64,000 nt of DNA from Centropristis striata. Taxonomy: Eukaryota; Chordata; Actinopteri; Perciformes; Serranidae. Positions 63,281 through 64,000 of the stretch are shown here, piece by piece (the first letter of the stretch is position 1; the number at the start of each line of letters is the position of its first letter). The translations under genes and the position numbers were made by a program. Below the pieces are notes generated by a model. That model was not told where the DNA came from and ran no database searches. It saw nothing but the letters and a program-made list of their open reading frames with translations. Location: contig NC_081536.1 of NCBI RefSeq assembly GCF_030273125.1, positions 12,704,320 through 12,768,319 on the forward strand. The letters are read 5' to 3'.

Positions 63281-64000
63281 TCAGTCAGTCACTTGCTGGC
63301 ATTCCAGTCAGGTATAAATAGGCATGAGGGACTAGAAAGAGCAGGAGCAGATGTGTGTCTTTCACATGTGTCCATAATTTACTTACCTGCTTGTTTATGC
63401 TCGCTGCGTATATTTCATATTTCTTTCTAAATCCTGGAAGAATATTCAAAGGAATGTCATTTTGCTCCACTTTTTAATGCAGCATACATTTAAAAAGTAA
63501 AGTTTGATATAAAGGTAAAATCTTTAATTTTTCTGAGACTGAACCAGATGTTCTGTCTGGTCCGGTGGGCACCTTGAATTCAGTTTGGGAACATGTCTCC
63601 CTCACTTATATCATGTGTCCTGTCTGCAGCACTGTGACTCTCTTTATCTCTTTTCCCCCTTTTCACTTTCCTCCACTCCTGGGCCAAAGACTCCCCTCTC
63701 ACCCCCTTCTCATGCCCCTGAAACACTCACTTCACAAATTGTTAAATCATGTAGAAAATTAAGCAAATCTGTTACTTAAGTGAGTCTTGCACGAGTATCA
63801 CGTAGCTGTCTTGTAAAACGGAGGGAGGATGGGAGATGGAGGGAGAGTTGAGGCAGACGCCGGCTTGCAGAGTGGAGTTTCTCTGTCTTTTCTGACATTC
63901 CTCTGAAATATTCATCGGTAAATCAGAAGTGAGGAGTGCAAGGGGAAATAGATTGTTCTATTTCAGCTTTTAGAATATCAGTCCTGAATAAAACATGCGG
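63074..64000 (+). other. slit1: Start of slit1 intron 1
   Basis: This begins with the GTGAGT donor and shows no exon up to the window end. Other than the TG run it holds pyrimidine-rich unique sequence around 63590-63720. Confidence 0.6.
63219..63274. repeat. (TG)n microsatellite in slit1 intron 1
   Basis: About 27 TG units start 145 bp after the exon 1 donor. Confidence 0.95.

Overview
This window is nuclear DNA from a ray-finned (teleost) fish. Every gene is split by GT-AG introns. The predicted proteins are clear vertebrate orthologues. The gaps are filled with teleost-style SINEs, L2/CR1- and L1/Tx1-like LINE pieces, hAT- and piggyBac-type MITEs and many microsatellites. All calls come from reading and translating the sequence by eye; no database search was run.

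Layout, left to right. (1) 804-851: last coding exon of a KChIP gene, probably kcnip2 (+), with a long 3'UTR. (2) 3692-7078: cox15 (-), nine coding exons, 407 aa. (3) 7725-10689: cutc (+), eight coding exons, 251 aa; it is divergent from cox15 across a shared promoter. (4) 10690-15482: intergenic, repeat-rich. (5) 15483-41870: abcc2/MRP2 (+), 32 coding exons, 1570 aa; its introns hold most of the mobile elements. (6) 44823-48442: an unnamed six-exon class A GPCR (+), 419 aa, with altered toggle-switch and NPxxY motifs. (7) 50200-55709: arhgap19 (+), ten coding exons, 465 aa. (8) 62865-63073: first coding exon of slit1 (+), which continues past the window.

Each assembled gene keeps an open reading frame through all its splice sites (1224, 756, 4713, 1260 and 1398 nt, all divisible by three), which is strong internal support for the exon borders. 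The genes do not form one pathway. cox15 (heme A synthesis) and cutc (copper-linked) share a promoter region and a loose mitochondrial/copper theme. abcc2 is a canalicular efflux pump. arhgap19 is a RhoA GAP. slit1 is a secreted axon-guidance ligand. From memory, the human counterparts lie on 10q24 but in separate blocks.

I found no prokaryotic-type or undescribed system. The most unusual protein is the GPCR. The most instructive DNA is the set of transposons with visible target-site duplications, some nested, and microsatellites that sit exactly in transposon tails or cores.
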